A stretch of 64,000 nt of DNA, taken from Rubripirellula lacrimiformis (GTDB lineage: Bacteria; Planctomycetota; Planctomycetia; Pirellulales; Pirellulaceae). A program made the position numbers and the translations under genes. Within the stretch, counting starts at the first letter, position 1, and the number at the start of each line of letters is the position of its first letter. Under the pieces are notes generated by a model. It was not told the DNA's origin. It did not search any database and worked only from the letters and a program-made list of their open reading frames with translations. The stretch covers positions 5,084,001-5,148,000 of the forward strand of contig NZ_CP036525.1 in NCBI RefSeq assembly GCF_007741535.1. The letters run 5' to 3'. Positions 8,468 through 17,601 of this stretch are shown in pieces.

Positions 8468-10099
8468 GGCGGTTTCTCGGGGGGCCGAGTTTCCATTGGA
8501 CGGGCCAAGTTTGCGGGCTAGTTCTCGATAGCCTGAATAAAGTTGGTGGTAGGCGGCACAGCGATCCGAGCGAGGATAAACCTTGTCGGATTGGCCCGAT
8601 TTGGCGGACGCCATCGCCGACGCTGCCTCGGTTACGTCGCGGAACCCGCTGGCATCGGGACCTGCCGCTAACATCCCCAACACCGCCGCGCCCACCGCGG
8701 GCCCTTGAGTCGATGGATGAATTTCGATCTCGGCACCCAGCACATCGGCGTACACTTCGACGAATGCGCGGTTGTGATGCGGCAATCCACCGGTGGCCAC
8801 AAAACGATCGATGGGGACACCACCGTCACGCAGCAATTCGACGATCCAGCGAAGCCCGAACGCGGACGCTTCCATCAGTGCCAAATACAAATGTTCCGGG
8901 CCATGGTGCAGACCGAGGCCGGTCAATGCGCCCCGCACACCGCCATCCATCAACGGCGTTCGGCAACCATTCATCCAGTCCAAACAAGCCACTCCGTCGG
9001 CTCCCGGCGGCAACTTCATCGCGGCCTCCGACAGGCTTTCGAACGATTCTAAGTTCACCAGTTTCAACAGCCACGCAAACGCGTCGCCAACCGCTGCCTG
9101 TCCGGTTTCATACCCAAACATTCCCGGCAAAATCCCGCCGTCCACGACGCCGGCAACCCCCGGGACATTCGCGAACTCGGTCGCGTTCAGCATGTGGCAA
9201 CTGCTGGTCCCAAGCACCATCACCAAGGTCCCCGGATCGGCCGCGCCGACACCCGGCACCGCCGAATGCGCGTCGATGATCGCCGCCGACACGGGAGTTC
9301 CAGTCTGCAGCCCGAACCGCTTCGCCATCGCGTCGCAGACGCCCCCGGCGGATTCCCCTGGCGATCGCATCACGCCGGGCAATCGGTTGGCGACCACTTC
9401 GGCTAACAAGGGATGTACGGCGGCAAAATAGTCCAGCGACGGATATCCTTCGCTAGCCGACCACATCGCCTTGTATCCCGCTTGGCAACTGGAACGGGTC
9501 AGTTCGTTTGCCGGGCCACCGACCAACTGCCAAACAAACCAGTCTCCGGCTTCCAACCACACCTCGGCGGCGTCCGCAACTTGCGGAGCGTTTTCGATCG
9601 TTTCCAAGACCTTGGGAAAGAACCATTCCAATCCGATCGTCCCACCGTAACGAGCCAGAAACGACTCGTTGCGATGGTTGGCGATGCGGTTCATTCGCTC
9701 GGTTTGCTGGATCGCACCATGGTGCTTCCAAAGCTTGGGCCATGCCAAGGGCACGCTCGCCAACGATTCGACCTGACAAAGCGGAGTGCCGTCGATCGTT
9801 GTGGGCAACATCGTGCAACTTGTAAAGTCGACCCCCACACCAACGATCTGATCCGCTCGAACACCCGATTGGGACATTGCCGATCGCGTCGCCTCGGCCG
9901 CCGCATCCAACCAATCGTCGGGTGCTTGCAGAGCGAAATGGGCAGGCAGTGGATCCGACGATCCGGGCAACGTGTCGGTGATCTGACCGTGCGCAAAGTC
10001 GACTGCCGCGATCGCTAATTGCTGCCCATCGCGGTCCACCAAAATCGCGCGAACCGATTCGGTCCCAAAATCTAGTCCGAGTGATACTACCGCTGACAT
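8462..10099 (-). CDS. araB: ribulokinase-like FGGY carbohydrate kinase
   Basis: A 545-residue cytosolic kinase of the FGGY family. The N-terminal phosphate-binding motif is LDFGTES (9-15). The stretch D91-FTSCTMLP-99 is the hallmark of the ribulokinase branch, and a C-terminal ATGGLPHHN segment matches the FGGY nucleotide-binding signature. Expected reaction: ATP-dependent phosphorylation of L-ribulose or a similar ketose from the neighbouring isomerase. The ATG at 10099 gives the canonical N-terminus (MSAVVSLGLDFG), and an AGAGG lies upstream of it. It follows the symporter gene by 48 bp and precedes the isomerase gene by 112 bp, so co-transcription is likely. The symbol is by motif. The exact ketose substrate is not proven. 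Confidence 0.85.
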   Translation of the reverse strand: MSAVVSLGLDFGTESVRAILVDRDGQQLAIAAVDFAHGQITDTLPGSSDPLPAHFALQAPDDWLDAAAEATRSAMSQSGVRADQIVGVGVDFTSCTMLPTTIDGTPLCQVESLASVPLAWPKLWKHHGAIQQTERMNRIANHRNESFLARYGGTIGLEWFFPKVLETIENAPQVADAAEVWLEAGDWFVWQLVGGPANELTRSSCQAGYKAMWSASEGYPSLDYFAAVHPLLAEVVANRLPGVMRSPGESAGGVCDAMAKRFGLQTGTPVSAAIIDAHSAVPGVGAADPGTLVMVLGTSSCHMLNATEFANVPGVAGVVDGGILPGMFGYETGQAAVGDAFAWLLKLVNLESFESLSEAAMKLPPGADGVACLDWMNGCRTPLMDGGVRGALTGLGLHHGPEHLYLALMEASAFGLRWIVELLRDGGVPIDRFVATGGLPHHNRAFVEVYADVLGAEIEIHPSTQGPAVGAAVLGMLAAGPDASGFRDVTEAASAMASAKSGQSDKVYPRSDRCAAYHQLYSGYRELARKLGPSNGNSAPRETAN

Positions 10100-10147
10100 G
10101 CTTGAAGAGCCTCTGGAACAAAAAACCATTCGAATACGTGACGATGC

Positions 10148-11854
10148 CTAGGCAGCAGGCTTCGACTTGCCGGCCGACAAAATGGCTCCGATACCGACGA
10201 TCACGACCGTTCCCACGACGATCACCAACAGCGGGTGAAAGGGACTGGGCGGCAGAATCCACGACTCGGACCACAAACCACCCGACGACAGCGCCATCCA
10301 TGCAATCACTGCGGTGCCGATCGTAACCGACAAGATAGCGTGCGAATTGGTGGCCCGTTTACAGATCACGCCCAGCAGGAACAGGGCCAAAATCCCGCTT
10401 CCCAAAATGCCCGACAGTGCCCACCAAATGTCGAGCGCACTTTCGGTCAATTGAACCAACGCCAGCGCCAACGCTGTCCCCAGCACGCCCCATACGACGG
10501 TCGCGCCATGCAACACGCCCATCAGTTGCCGTTCGCTAGCCCGCGGCGAAACCAGACGCTGAAAAAAGTCGCTCATCACCAACGTTGCGGACGAATTCAG
10601 CGACGTCGACACCGTACTCATCGCCGCCGCGAAGATCGCTGCGACCAACAAACCCGACACGCCCGATGGCAGGTGCGCGGCAATGAAGTGGGGGAACACA
10701 CGGTCGCCGATGTCGCGATCCGAAAGCTGGGCTGCGGTATCATTCAGCTGCTTTTGGTACGCAGGTGCAAAACGCGTTGCTCCGTCCGCAGCCGTCTCCA
10801 TTGCCGGTGCGATCCCCTGTTGCATCAGACGCTGTTTCGCCACCACCAAACGAACCTCTTGGGTATCGCCGGGGTGAATCTGGTGCCAAGCGAACAACGA
10901 CGTGCCGATGAAAAAGAACACCGCGCTAACGGGCACGTACAGACCAGCACTTAGCCACAAACTGCGGGCCGCATCACGGTCGCTCTTCGAAGCGATGTAC
11001 CGCTGGATAAAGCTTTGGTCGATGCCGAAGTTTTTAAGATTTTCAAACAGACCGTACGCCAACAACACCCAGACGGTGGATTCGGACACGGACGAAAGAC
11101 TGAAACTGCCCAGCAACAACTTGTCATTGTCGGCGGCGATTTCCATCACTTGCCCCATACCGCCGGGCATCCCAGCCAGGATCACGGCCAGCGAAACCAA
11201 CGCGCCCACCAACAACACGATCGCCTGGATCGCATCCGCCCAGATGACCGCCACGATTCCGCCGACGAAGGAGTACACCGTCACCATCACGCCCGTCACC
11301 ATGATGACCCAACGAATGTCCCAGCCAAAAATCACGGCCATCGGCAGCGCCATCAAGTACATCACCACCGCGATTCGGGCGACTTGAAACAACAGGTAGA
11401 ACCCGCTGGCATAGATCCGAGCCCAAACGCCAAATCGTTTCTCTAGCAACGCGTACGCGGACACTTCGCCCGATGCCCGGTACATCGGTACAAAGAATCG
11501 AATCGCAATCATCGCCGCGATCGGAATCGACAACGAAAAGACAAACGGATTCCAATTGTCGACGAACGATTTTCCGGGCAGGGCAAGATAGCTAATGCTG
11601 CTAAGGAAGGTTGCGAAAATCGATAGACCGCACAACCAACCGGGCAACGACCGACCACCGCTGGTGAATTCGTCGCTGGAACCGCTTCGCTTCCAAAAGA
11701 AAAACCCCAGCGACAACACGCCGACGAAGTACGCGACCAGGATGATCCAATCCAGGACTGTAAAATGCGAATTCAAGGCGGGACGACCGAAGTGGGGGAC
11801 GACGGAAAACGGATAGCGGGCGATCCGGTAAGGCGAGACCCAGAAGGCTACCAT
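10148..11854 (-). CDS. sodium:solute symporter (SSS family)
   Basis: A 568-residue polytopic membrane protein with about 13 hydrophobic helices. Early segments match the SSS core (FTSGGRSLPGWLCGLSIFAT near residues 64-83, then AVIWADAIQAIVLL). SSS proteins import sugars, amino acids or vitamins with Na+. Its place at the head of a module with a sugar isomerase and ribulokinase-like kinase suggests it imports their sugar (inference). The start at 11854 is the first ATG in frame. About 30 residues precede the first helix, so a later start is possible. Its upstream DNA contains the 47-bp tandem array, so the promoter lies either in the ~140 bp between them or inside the array. Confidence 0.85.
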   Translation of the reverse strand: MVAFWVSPYRIARYPFSVVPHFGRPALNSHFTVLDWIILVAYFVGVLSLGFFFWKRSGSSDEFTSGGRSLPGWLCGLSIFATFLSSISYLALPGKSFVDNWNPFVFSLSIPIAAMIAIRFFVPMYRASGEVSAYALLEKRFGVWARIYASGFYLLFQVARIAVVMYLMALPMAVIFGWDIRWVIMVTGVMVTVYSFVGGIVAVIWADAIQAIVLLVGALVSLAVILAGMPGGMGQVMEIAADNDKLLLGSFSLSSVSESTVWVLLAYGLFENLKNFGIDQSFIQRYIASKSDRDAARSLWLSAGLYVPVSAVFFFIGTSLFAWHQIHPGDTQEVRLVVAKQRLMQQGIAPAMETAADGATRFAPAYQKQLNDTAAQLSDRDIGDRVFPHFIAAHLPSGVSGLLVAAIFAAAMSTVSTSLNSSATLVMSDFFQRLVSPRASERQLMGVLHGATVVWGVLGTALALALVQLTESALDIWWALSGILGSGILALFLLGVICKRATNSHAILSVTIGTAVIAWMALSSGGLWSESWILPPSPFHPLLVIVVGTVVIVGIGAILSAGKSKPAA

Positions 11855-11994
11855 GTTTTCGCGGCCCCGTGTCGCCGAGGCTCGGGGCAAAACAATGATG
11901 GCAGTAGCGACCTTTCCAGTCCAGCAACCACCCCCGCGCCGGCATAGAGCCCCAACGACCTCTCACACCCAAACGCCCCCACCAACAGCAGCCC

Positions 11995-12745
11995 CAATCG
12001 TTTAACCGCTGGGCAACGCCCCGCGCGCCACCAGCCCCCAATCGTTTAACCGCTGGGCATCGCCCCGCGCGCCAACACCAGCCCCCAATCGTTTAACCGC
12101 TGGGCAACGCCCCGCGCGCCAACACCAGCCCCCAATCGTTTAACCGCTGGGCAACGCCCCGCGCGCCAACACCAGCCCCCAATCGTTTAACCGCTGGGCA
12201 TCGCCCCGCGCGCCAACACCATCCCCCAATCGTTTAACCGCTGGGCAACGCCCCGCGCGTCAACACCAGCCCCCAATCGTTTAACCGCTGGGCAACGCCC
12301 CGCGCGCCAACACCAGCCCCAAATCGTTTAACCGCTGGGCAACGCCCCGCGCGCCAACACCAGCCCCCAATCGTTTAACCGCTGGGCAACGCCCCGCGCT
12401 CCAACACCAGCCCCCATTCGTTTAACCGCTGGGCAACGCCCCGCGCGCCAACACCAGCCCCCATCGTTTAAGTTTAACCGCTGGGCAACGCCCCGCGCGC
12501 CAACACCAGCCCCAATCGTTTAACCGCTGGGCAACGCCCCGCGCTCCAACACCAGCCCCCATTCGTTTAACCGCTGGGCAACGCCCCGCGCGCCAACACC
12601 AGCCCCCATTCGTTTAACCGCTGGGCAACGCCCCGCGCGCCAACACCAGCCCCAATCGTTTAACCGCTGGGCAACGCCCCGCGCGCCAACAGCAGCCCCC
12701 AATCGTTTACCCGCTGGGCAACGCCCCGCGCGCCACCATCCCCCC
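11995..12745. repeat. tandem array, about 16 copies of a 47-48 bp GC-rich unit
   Basis: The core CGTTTAACCGCTGGGCAACG recurs about 16 times back to back, each followed by CCCCGCGCGCCAACACCAGCCCC-type sequence (given here in part). The core is bounded by CGTT and AACG and contains GGGC-AAC-GCCC, so each unit can fold into a small hairpin. Copies differ by a few substitutions (gcaTcg, gcgcTcc) and one carries an 8-bp internal duplication (near 12466-12477). Unit length is not a multiple of three, and neither strand holds a credible gene. The array lies between the 3' end of hemP and the 5' end of the symporter gene. Confidence 0.9.
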
Positions 12746-12867
12746 ACGCCCCAACCAACGCCCAAACGCCCCCCACCGATTCAAAACAACGGGAGATCGA
12801 CACGTCCGCCCAACAGATACACGCATAAAAAAACGCCGCCCGGATCGAACGGCGGCGTTTGAATCGT

Positions 12868-13065
12868 TCATTTGGTCAGCACCAACTTGCCATGGCGAGT
12901 TTGCCGCAGCCGATACAGTTGCCCTTCGTGTTCGATCCAAATCTCTTGGCCACAGCGAGCCAGATCGGTAAACCTGATCACCTTGGACCCCAGTGGATGC
13001 TGCCAGGACGGATTCACCGGTGCCCCCGCCTGATCCGATTCAGAAGATTCTTCTGAAGTGTTCAT
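12868..13065 (-). CDS. hemP: hemin uptake protein HemP family
   Basis: A 65-residue protein. Its last ~38 residues match the small HemP family: a [18 protein letters not shown] segment followed by the near-diagnostic [15 protein letters not shown] ending. In proteobacteria HemP/HmuP is a small cytosolic protein tied to haem uptake and to expression of the haem receptor. Here no TonB receptor or haem ABC transporter is visible nearby. The ATG at 13065 overlaps the stop of the upstream kelch gene as ATGA, a translational coupling arrangement that fixes the start. It is the last gene of the operon before the tandem array. The family call is firm. The haem role in this organism is inferred. Confidence 0.85.
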   Translation of the reverse strand: MNTSEESSESDQAGAPVNPSWQHPLGSKVIRFTDLARCGQEIWIEHEGQLYRLRQTRHGKLVLTK

Positions 13066-14780
13066 TCCTTGCTCGTCAACGTCACGGCATCGATCACGGT
13101 GAATTTTCCGATCTGCATGTTGGCTCCGCCCACCATCAGCAGTTCGTTCTCTTGGCGAGGCAGCATGCGGTGAAAAAAGCGAGCTCGCTGGCACTTGGCG
13201 ACCGTGGTCCAGCCTTTACCGCTTGGGTCCAACCGATGAACGAAACCGTCCATCGTGCTGCAATACAGATTCCCGCCACTAGCGAACGACGACGAACCAA
13301 ACCCGGACATCCCCGCACCTGGGATCGAAGGGCCGTCGGACCATGAATCCGACTTCGGATCATAGATATCGACGCGAGTGGTCGGTCCGCCCTCGGGACG
13401 CATTCCCCCGATCACGTACAACTTGCCATCGAAAGCCGCGACGCTGGTGGCACGCCGCTTAAACGGCGGTTGCGCGGTCGCTTGCCACTTGGCCGAGGGG
13501 TTCGACAGATCCAAGCAGTAGGCCGTTTGCAACCATTCGCTGGTGTCGCTGTCACCATCCAGCTTCCAGCCGCCGAACACGTAAACCTTGTCGCCGATGA
13601 CTGCCGCGTCCAGCGATGATCGCGGCTCGGGAAGACTGGCCAAATCGCTCCACTGATTCGTTGCCGGATCGTAGCTTGCGACCGAAGTCTGGGAATGCAG
13701 TTCGTGATCGTCGCCTAAATCATTGACCGCACTGAAACCGCCAATGCGGACGACGCGATCGCCATGGGCAACCAATGCCAACCCTTGCAATCGAGGACCG
13801 CTGGCCAATTCCTGCCACTTGGCCGAATCGCCTTGTGACAGATCCAATGACCACAACCGGTTGGATTGTTCCTCGGTCGAATACGAGTGCGCGTCCCCGG
13901 TGTGTCCGCCGTAGACGAATAGCCGGTTCCCTGCGATCGCCGCACCAAAACTAGTCAGTTCCTCGGGCAATTCGGCCAAACCGGTTGGACCTACCGATAC
14001 GCCGCTATTGGAATCGACCTTTGGCTTCGCAGGAGCGGCCGCAGATCCTTTGCTTGCCGAATCATTCTTGTCAGACTTGCCAATGCTGAAGGTTGCTGTC
14101 AGATAGTCGGTGGTGCTTGAATAGGGTTCCCCGTCCAACTCGCCCTTGACGTCGGACTTGGTGACACCGACGACGATCGCGTTCAAACCCGATTCAACTT
14201 CGCTGGCGGTGAAAGAAACCAGTCCGGCTGCGTCGGTGTTGCGGGCCGCTTCCTGGTGGCCTTCCTCGCAGTACAGCTTGACTTCCGTGTCGGCCAATGG
14301 CTCGCCGTCTGCCAGCACTTTCACCTCTACGCCGCCTTTCCCATCCGCGATTACCACGGTTTGCATCGGCGCGTCGCTACGAGGTTCGCTCGGCCACTGC
14401 GTGGGGTCGGTTTGCGGCAGGTGTTCGACGTGGTAGGTCAACTTGGTCCCGTGGTACAGGCCATAGGTGACCGATCCAGACAGCTCGGCATGCGAATTGA
14501 TCGGCATCGTGCTCTGAATCCCTACCAGATCATCGCCATCGACGGATTTCGTCGCAACGGGATGCTTGGCGCCGTCACTGTTCAATTCGATCGCTTGCAC
14601 TTTCGCTGGCATCGGATAGACACGGTCGGCCGTGGATTCGCCGAACCACATCACCGCACGGCCATCGTCGTTGGACGCTAGCCAAGGGAAGTGAGCCCAA
14701 GAGAGCGAAGGCGTCGCGACGGAGCCCGCGAGACAGAAAAAAGCGATCGCGAAGCTGCGCCGCGGGAGATAGGAGGTCAT
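13062..14780 (-). CDS. secreted DUF4198-like plus kelch-repeat protein
   Basis: A 572-residue exported protein. A signal peptide ends at SLSWA, so cleavage would expose the mature N-terminus HFPWL. Residues ~28-235 resemble DUF4198/NikM-type periplasmic domains, including a carboxypeptidase-regulatory-like beta segment ([16 protein letters not shown]). A Ser/Ala/Pro/Lys linker follows, then about six kelch blades ([53 protein letters not shown]) forming a beta-propeller. It overlaps hemP by 4 bp and lies 74 bp after the lipoprotein gene. The ATG at 14780 was preferred because it starts directly at the signal peptide. Periplasmic metal binding or sensing is a reasonable hypothesis, not shown. 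Confidence 0.8.
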   Translation of the reverse strand: MTSYLPRRSFAIAFFCLAGSVATPSLSWAHFPWLASNDDGRAVMWFGESTADRVYPMPAKVQAIELNSDGAKHPVATKSVDGDDLVGIQSTMPINSHAELSGSVTYGLYHGTKLTYHVEHLPQTDPTQWPSEPRSDAPMQTVVIADGKGGVEVKVLADGEPLADTEVKLYCEEGHQEAARNTDAAGLVSFTASEVESGLNAIVVGVTKSDVKGELDGEPYSSTTDYLTATFSIGKSDKNDSASKGSAAAPAKPKVDSNSGVSVGPTGLAELPEELTSFGAAIAGNRLFVYGGHTGDAHSYSTEEQSNRLWSLDLSQGDSAKWQELASGPRLQGLALVAHGDRVVRIGGFSAVNDLGDDHELHSQTSVASYDPATNQWSDLASLPEPRSSLDAAVIGDKVYVFGGWKLDGDSDTSEWLQTAYCLDLSNPSAKWQATAQPPFKRRATSVAAFDGKLYVIGGMRPEGGPTTRVDIYDPKSDSWSDGPSIPGAGMSGFGSSSFASGGNLYCSTMDGFVHRLDPSGKGWTTVAKCQRARFFHRMLPRQENELLMVGGANMQIGKFTVIDAVTLTSKE

Positions 14781-14854
14781 CGTTTTTCCTATTGAATGGA
14801 TAGATGCGTCAAAAGAATCGGACACGGCGGAAATGAAAGTGATTTCCACCAACA

Positions 14855-15298
14855 CTATTTTAAAAATCGAACATCAAACTGAAGCGGATTGACTTCCCCC
14901 GACCTCAAGTCACAAGTCAACTTGCTGTCGCCATCAAAGGCGGGATCGATCATCGCGTCGGCGGCAGGCAACTGGTAGGTCGTGCCGTCATCCGACTTGG
15001 TGGGTATCCCGGATCGAATGCTGGCAGGGATCATCGACACTCGCACTCGGTACTGACCGCCGTGCAATTCCGCTTCGGGACCAATTTCAAACTGGCCGCC
15101 CAAGACCGGAACCGATGCATTGGGACCGGTGGTGCCGGACATCGGTTCCAGCGTGATCACGGCCCCCGACAATGGCTGGCCGGCGACTGTCACCGTACCG
15201 GCGGCAGTCACGGACGATGAATCGCTGCTGGAACATCCCGCCTGCGTAAAGCAGACAGCCGCCACCGCCGCGAACACAAAGGATCGAACACCCGTCAT
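14855..15298 (-). CDS. small lipoprotein with carboxypeptidase regulatory-like fold
   Basis: A 147-residue predicted lipoprotein: hydrophobic signal followed by QAGC, then SSSDSSS. The mature part (TVTVAGQPLSGAVITLEP and QYRVRVSM) is typical of the planctomycete transthyretin/CNA-B-like small lipoproteins that are nearly always encoded beside DUF1559 genes. The start ATG at 15298 shares one base with the upstream TAA (TAATG), so translation is probably coupled to the DUF1559 gene. Function is unknown. It likely sits on the periplasmic side of a membrane. Confidence 0.85.
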   Translation of the reverse strand: MTGVRSFVFAAVAAVCFTQAGCSSSDSSSVTAAGTVTVAGQPLSGAVITLEPMSGTTGPNASVPVLGGQFEIGPEAELHGGQYRVRVSMIPASIRSGIPTKSDDGTTYQLPAADAMIDPAFDGDSKLTCDLRSGEVNPLQFDVRFLK

Positions 15299-16257
15299 TA
15301 CCAAGGCTCCTGGTTGATGACTTCGCCGTCGTTGCGGGCGGCTAATCGTTGCAGAATGGTCGCGTCGACAGATTCGTTCAGCAAACGGACGCTGCCGTCG
15401 CTTAGCACGAACTGAACGCCGCCGGTGTGCGGACTGCGAAACGATTCATAGGACGGAATATCAAACAACGAAATGTGCTTCGCATTGAACTTACCAAATA
15501 CCGATGCGGTGGAATGATATGGATAACTGACCGCCCACATCCCCGCACTTTCGCCACCGGATCCCGGATAGGGGAACGGAAGCATCGAAGTGTCGCGTCG
15601 TTGAACACCAAATTCGCCCGCCAAAAACGTGTGCGAGGTTCCATCCGCTGCGGCAACATCGTCGATATCGACCGAGGATATCCAAGATTGGGACGCGTCC
15701 ACGCCGGCATTGACCCGCTCCATTCGAAACACGTTCATCGAATCCACGATCACTCCGTTGTGCACTTGATTGCGGTACTTCTTCGTTCCCGTCGACAGCG
15801 CGTAACTGGAATACCCATTGGGCGTGCCACCACTGTCGGGAAGCGACATCGACGGGCACAGATGAACCGGCGGGGTCTTTTTGGACGCTGCCTCGTTTTC
15901 AGGCGTCGTCGGGCTGCTGCTGAAATCAAACTGTTCGTACAGTGCCGCACTCTCGTGATAGGGCAGCAGAGCCACCCACGCGGTCAGTCCGGCAACATGG
16001 ACGGGTTGTCCTTGGTTCTTTCCAGCGGATATCCCAAGAACCGTCGGCGGTAGACTCCGGTGCACATCGTTGTACATGTGCATCGCCAAACCGAGCTGTT
16101 TCATGTTGTTGCTGCACGACATTCGCCGGGCGGCCTCGCGAGCTGCTTGGACGCCTGGCAACAACAATCCGATCAAGATTCCGATGATCGCGATCACCAC
16201 CAACAGTTCGACCAGCGTGAACGCGGTCCGGTTCAATCGGTTTCGGTTGGGTCTCAT
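15298..16257 (-). CDS. DUF1559 domain protein with prepilin-type N-terminus
   Basis: A 319-residue protein with a type IV prepilin-like leader. Processing is expected at A12/F13 before TLVELLVVIAIIGILIGLLLP, with the conserved Glu at mature position 5 (E17). The PGVQAAREAARRMSC segment that follows is the DUF1559 signature, and the C-terminal FVLSDGSVRLL motif also fits. DUF1559 proteins are abundant in planctomycetes, are secreted or pilin-like, and their role is unknown. It heads the operon with the lipoprotein, kelch and hemP genes. An AAGGA lies 9 nt upstream of the ATG and falls within an inverted repeat (16260-16327). Confidence 0.92.
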   Translation of the reverse strand: MRPNRNRLNRTAFTLVELLVVIAIIGILIGLLLPGVQAAREAARRMSCSNNMKQLGLAMHMYNDVHRSLPPTVLGISAGKNQGQPVHVAGLTAWVALLPYHESAALYEQFDFSSSPTTPENEAASKKTPPVHLCPSMSLPDSGGTPNGYSSYALSTGTKKYRNQVHNGVIVDSMNVFRMERVNAGVDASQSWISSVDIDDVAAADGTSHTFLAGEFGVQRRDTSMLPFPYPGSGGESAGMWAVSYPYHSTASVFGKFNAKHISLFDIPSYESFRSPHTGGVQFVLSDGSVRLLNESVDATILQRLAARNDGEVINQEPW

Positions 16258-16259
16258 GG

Positions 16260-16327
16260 TTTCAGTCCTTCGGATGCATTCGACAATGATTCAATGGGAA
16301 CGTGCCACGGCTTCGATCGGACTGAAA
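16260..16327 (-). promoter_or_regulatory. inverted repeat able to mask the DUF1559 ribosome binding site
   Basis: On the minus strand TTTCAGTCC (complement of 16319-16327) can pair over 9 bp with GGACTGAAA (complement of 16260-16268). The latter lies directly before the start codon and overlaps the AAGGA ribosome binding site. A ~50-nt loop separates them. The repeat is seen directly. A role in regulating the operon is inference. Confidence 0.4.
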
Positions 16328-16373
16328 AAGGATCAGCCGCTCCGAAGGCGATGCACTTTAGAATTGCAGCAGA

Positions 16374-17132
16374 CTAGGCTTGGCTGCGATTCGTGCCGCG
16401 GCGGGATCGGCGACGCCAAACGGCTGCACCACCCACCAGGCCAAGCGCCGCCCACGTGCTAGGTTCGGGAACCGCTTGTGGCGAAAAGCTGGAGGCTTGC
16501 GTGAAGCTATCGACGCGGTAAGACAGCAAGGACATGTGGGTGTTGCCGTCCGGGCCATCCGCATTGAAGTCCAGCTGATACTCCGCTTGCGATGAATCCA
16601 GATCCCACATGGCTAGGAAACTGACCGCCTGGTCTGGCCCCATCGCTCCGGGTCCTCGGTCGGTCTCGATCGCCAGACTGGGACTCAGGACTCCGCCGCC
16701 AGTGGTCAACAACAGCGACGAATAATCCAGTTCATTCCCATCGGTTTCAAACTGCGCGACGATCCGGGTAAAGCCGCCGCCTGTCGTGCCCGAGCGAATG
16801 GTTGAAGATGCGTCGGTTTTGTTGCCGAAACTGTAGGCGTTCCCGCCACTGGTGATCAGATTGACGGTATTGAAGGTAAGGCTACTGGCGTCAGGACCAA
16901 TTGCCAAACTTGAGTTCGCATTGGGCGAGAACCCCGGAGCCGAGGGCCCCGGCGGAACAAAATTGTCCCACAGTGCGAACGTACTGTTGGCGGCTCCAGC
17001 GGACCAGGTAAATACATCGCTGCTGGTGCCGGGAACCGACGTACCGCCCGGAACATAGATGGCGGCCGAAGCCACCGAAGAGAACATGGCGGCGAGCGCT
17101 AGTGAGAGCGTGGGGATGCTAAGTCGTGCCAT
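16374..17132 (-). CDS. PEP-CTERM sorting domain protein
   Basis: A 252-residue exported protein: N-terminal signal (LSLALAAMFSSVASA), a beta-rich middle, and a C-terminal VPEPSTWAALGLVGGAAVWRRR-type tail. That tail is the PEP-CTERM tripartite signal (VPEPST, hydrophobic helix, arginine cluster) recognised by exosortase. Such proteins are surface-exposed or part of extracellular matrix. The middle has no family I can name. The start at 17132 gives the signal peptide and has GGAG upstream. It lies 116 bp upstream of the DUF1559 gene on the same strand, so it may share its transcript. Confidence 0.85.
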   Translation of the reverse strand: MARLSIPTLSLALAAMFSSVASAAIYVPGGTSVPGTSSDVFTWSAGAANSTFALWDNFVPPGPSAPGFSPNANSSLAIGPDASSLTFNTVNLITSGGNAYSFGNKTDASSTIRSGTTGGGFTRIVAQFETDGNELDYSSLLLTTGGGVLSPSLAIETDRGPGAMGPDQAVSFLAMWDLDSSQAEYQLDFNADGPDGNTHMSLLSYRVDSFTQASSFSPQAVPEPSTWAALGLVGGAAVWRRRSRRGTNRSQA

Positions 17133-17601
17133 CGAGGCAACTCCAGTCAGGACAGTTGGAAACGCAGCCGACAACATGTCGGCTATCGAATCGCTTTGGT
17201 CTTGCTGGCTGGCTCGGTCGACCGTCGTTGGCACCACCGTGTGGGTGGCACCGAGACTTCGGTCGTCTTCGGCTCGCGTGCTACGCTTCAAAGCTATTGA
17301 GAATCAATCGCAACAGGATCCTAGTGCGAGCAACATGGCTTGTAAAGCGCCGGGGACAAGAATTCCGTCGCAATCTAGGTGCAGGATGGCCGACCGAGAC
17401 GCAGAACCAACGCGGTATTTCGTTTCGCCGCGTGGGCATCGCCCCGTGCGTATCGCGCGTTGGTCGTGTGGGTCCAATACCCCTGAGCATGCTATAATCA
17501 GAATCCCACCTGGGCCGGGCCGCCGCGTGATTCGCATGTCGAAACACCGCGACGCCTACGATCTCTCCCCCCCCTCTCTTTCCGACGGACGCGATCAGCG
17601 C
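17133..17601. other. divergent intergenic region
   Basis: This 469 bp stretch lies between the PEP-CTERM gene and the first complete PSD1 gene and should hold two divergent promoters. Apart from a perfect TATAAT at 17493-17498, I see no RNA gene or strong hairpin. An alternative in-frame start for the right-hand gene lies at 17536. Confidence 0.45.
17493..17498 (+). promoter_or_regulatory. candidate -10 element (TATAAT)
   Basis: A perfect TATAAT hexamer sits 38 bp before the ATG at 17536 and 104 bp before the one at 17602. No good TTGACA lies 16-18 bp upstream, so the promoter call is tentative. Confidence 0.3.

Noticed and set aside
11995-12745. Possible CRISPR array
   Set aside because: The repeat units are contiguous with no unique spacers, so it is a simple tandem array, and no cas gene is near.
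12520-12765. Minus-strand reading frame with repeated GARGVAQRLN residues
   Set aside because: It is only the translation of the tandem array. The unit length is not a multiple of three and the frame shifts between copies.
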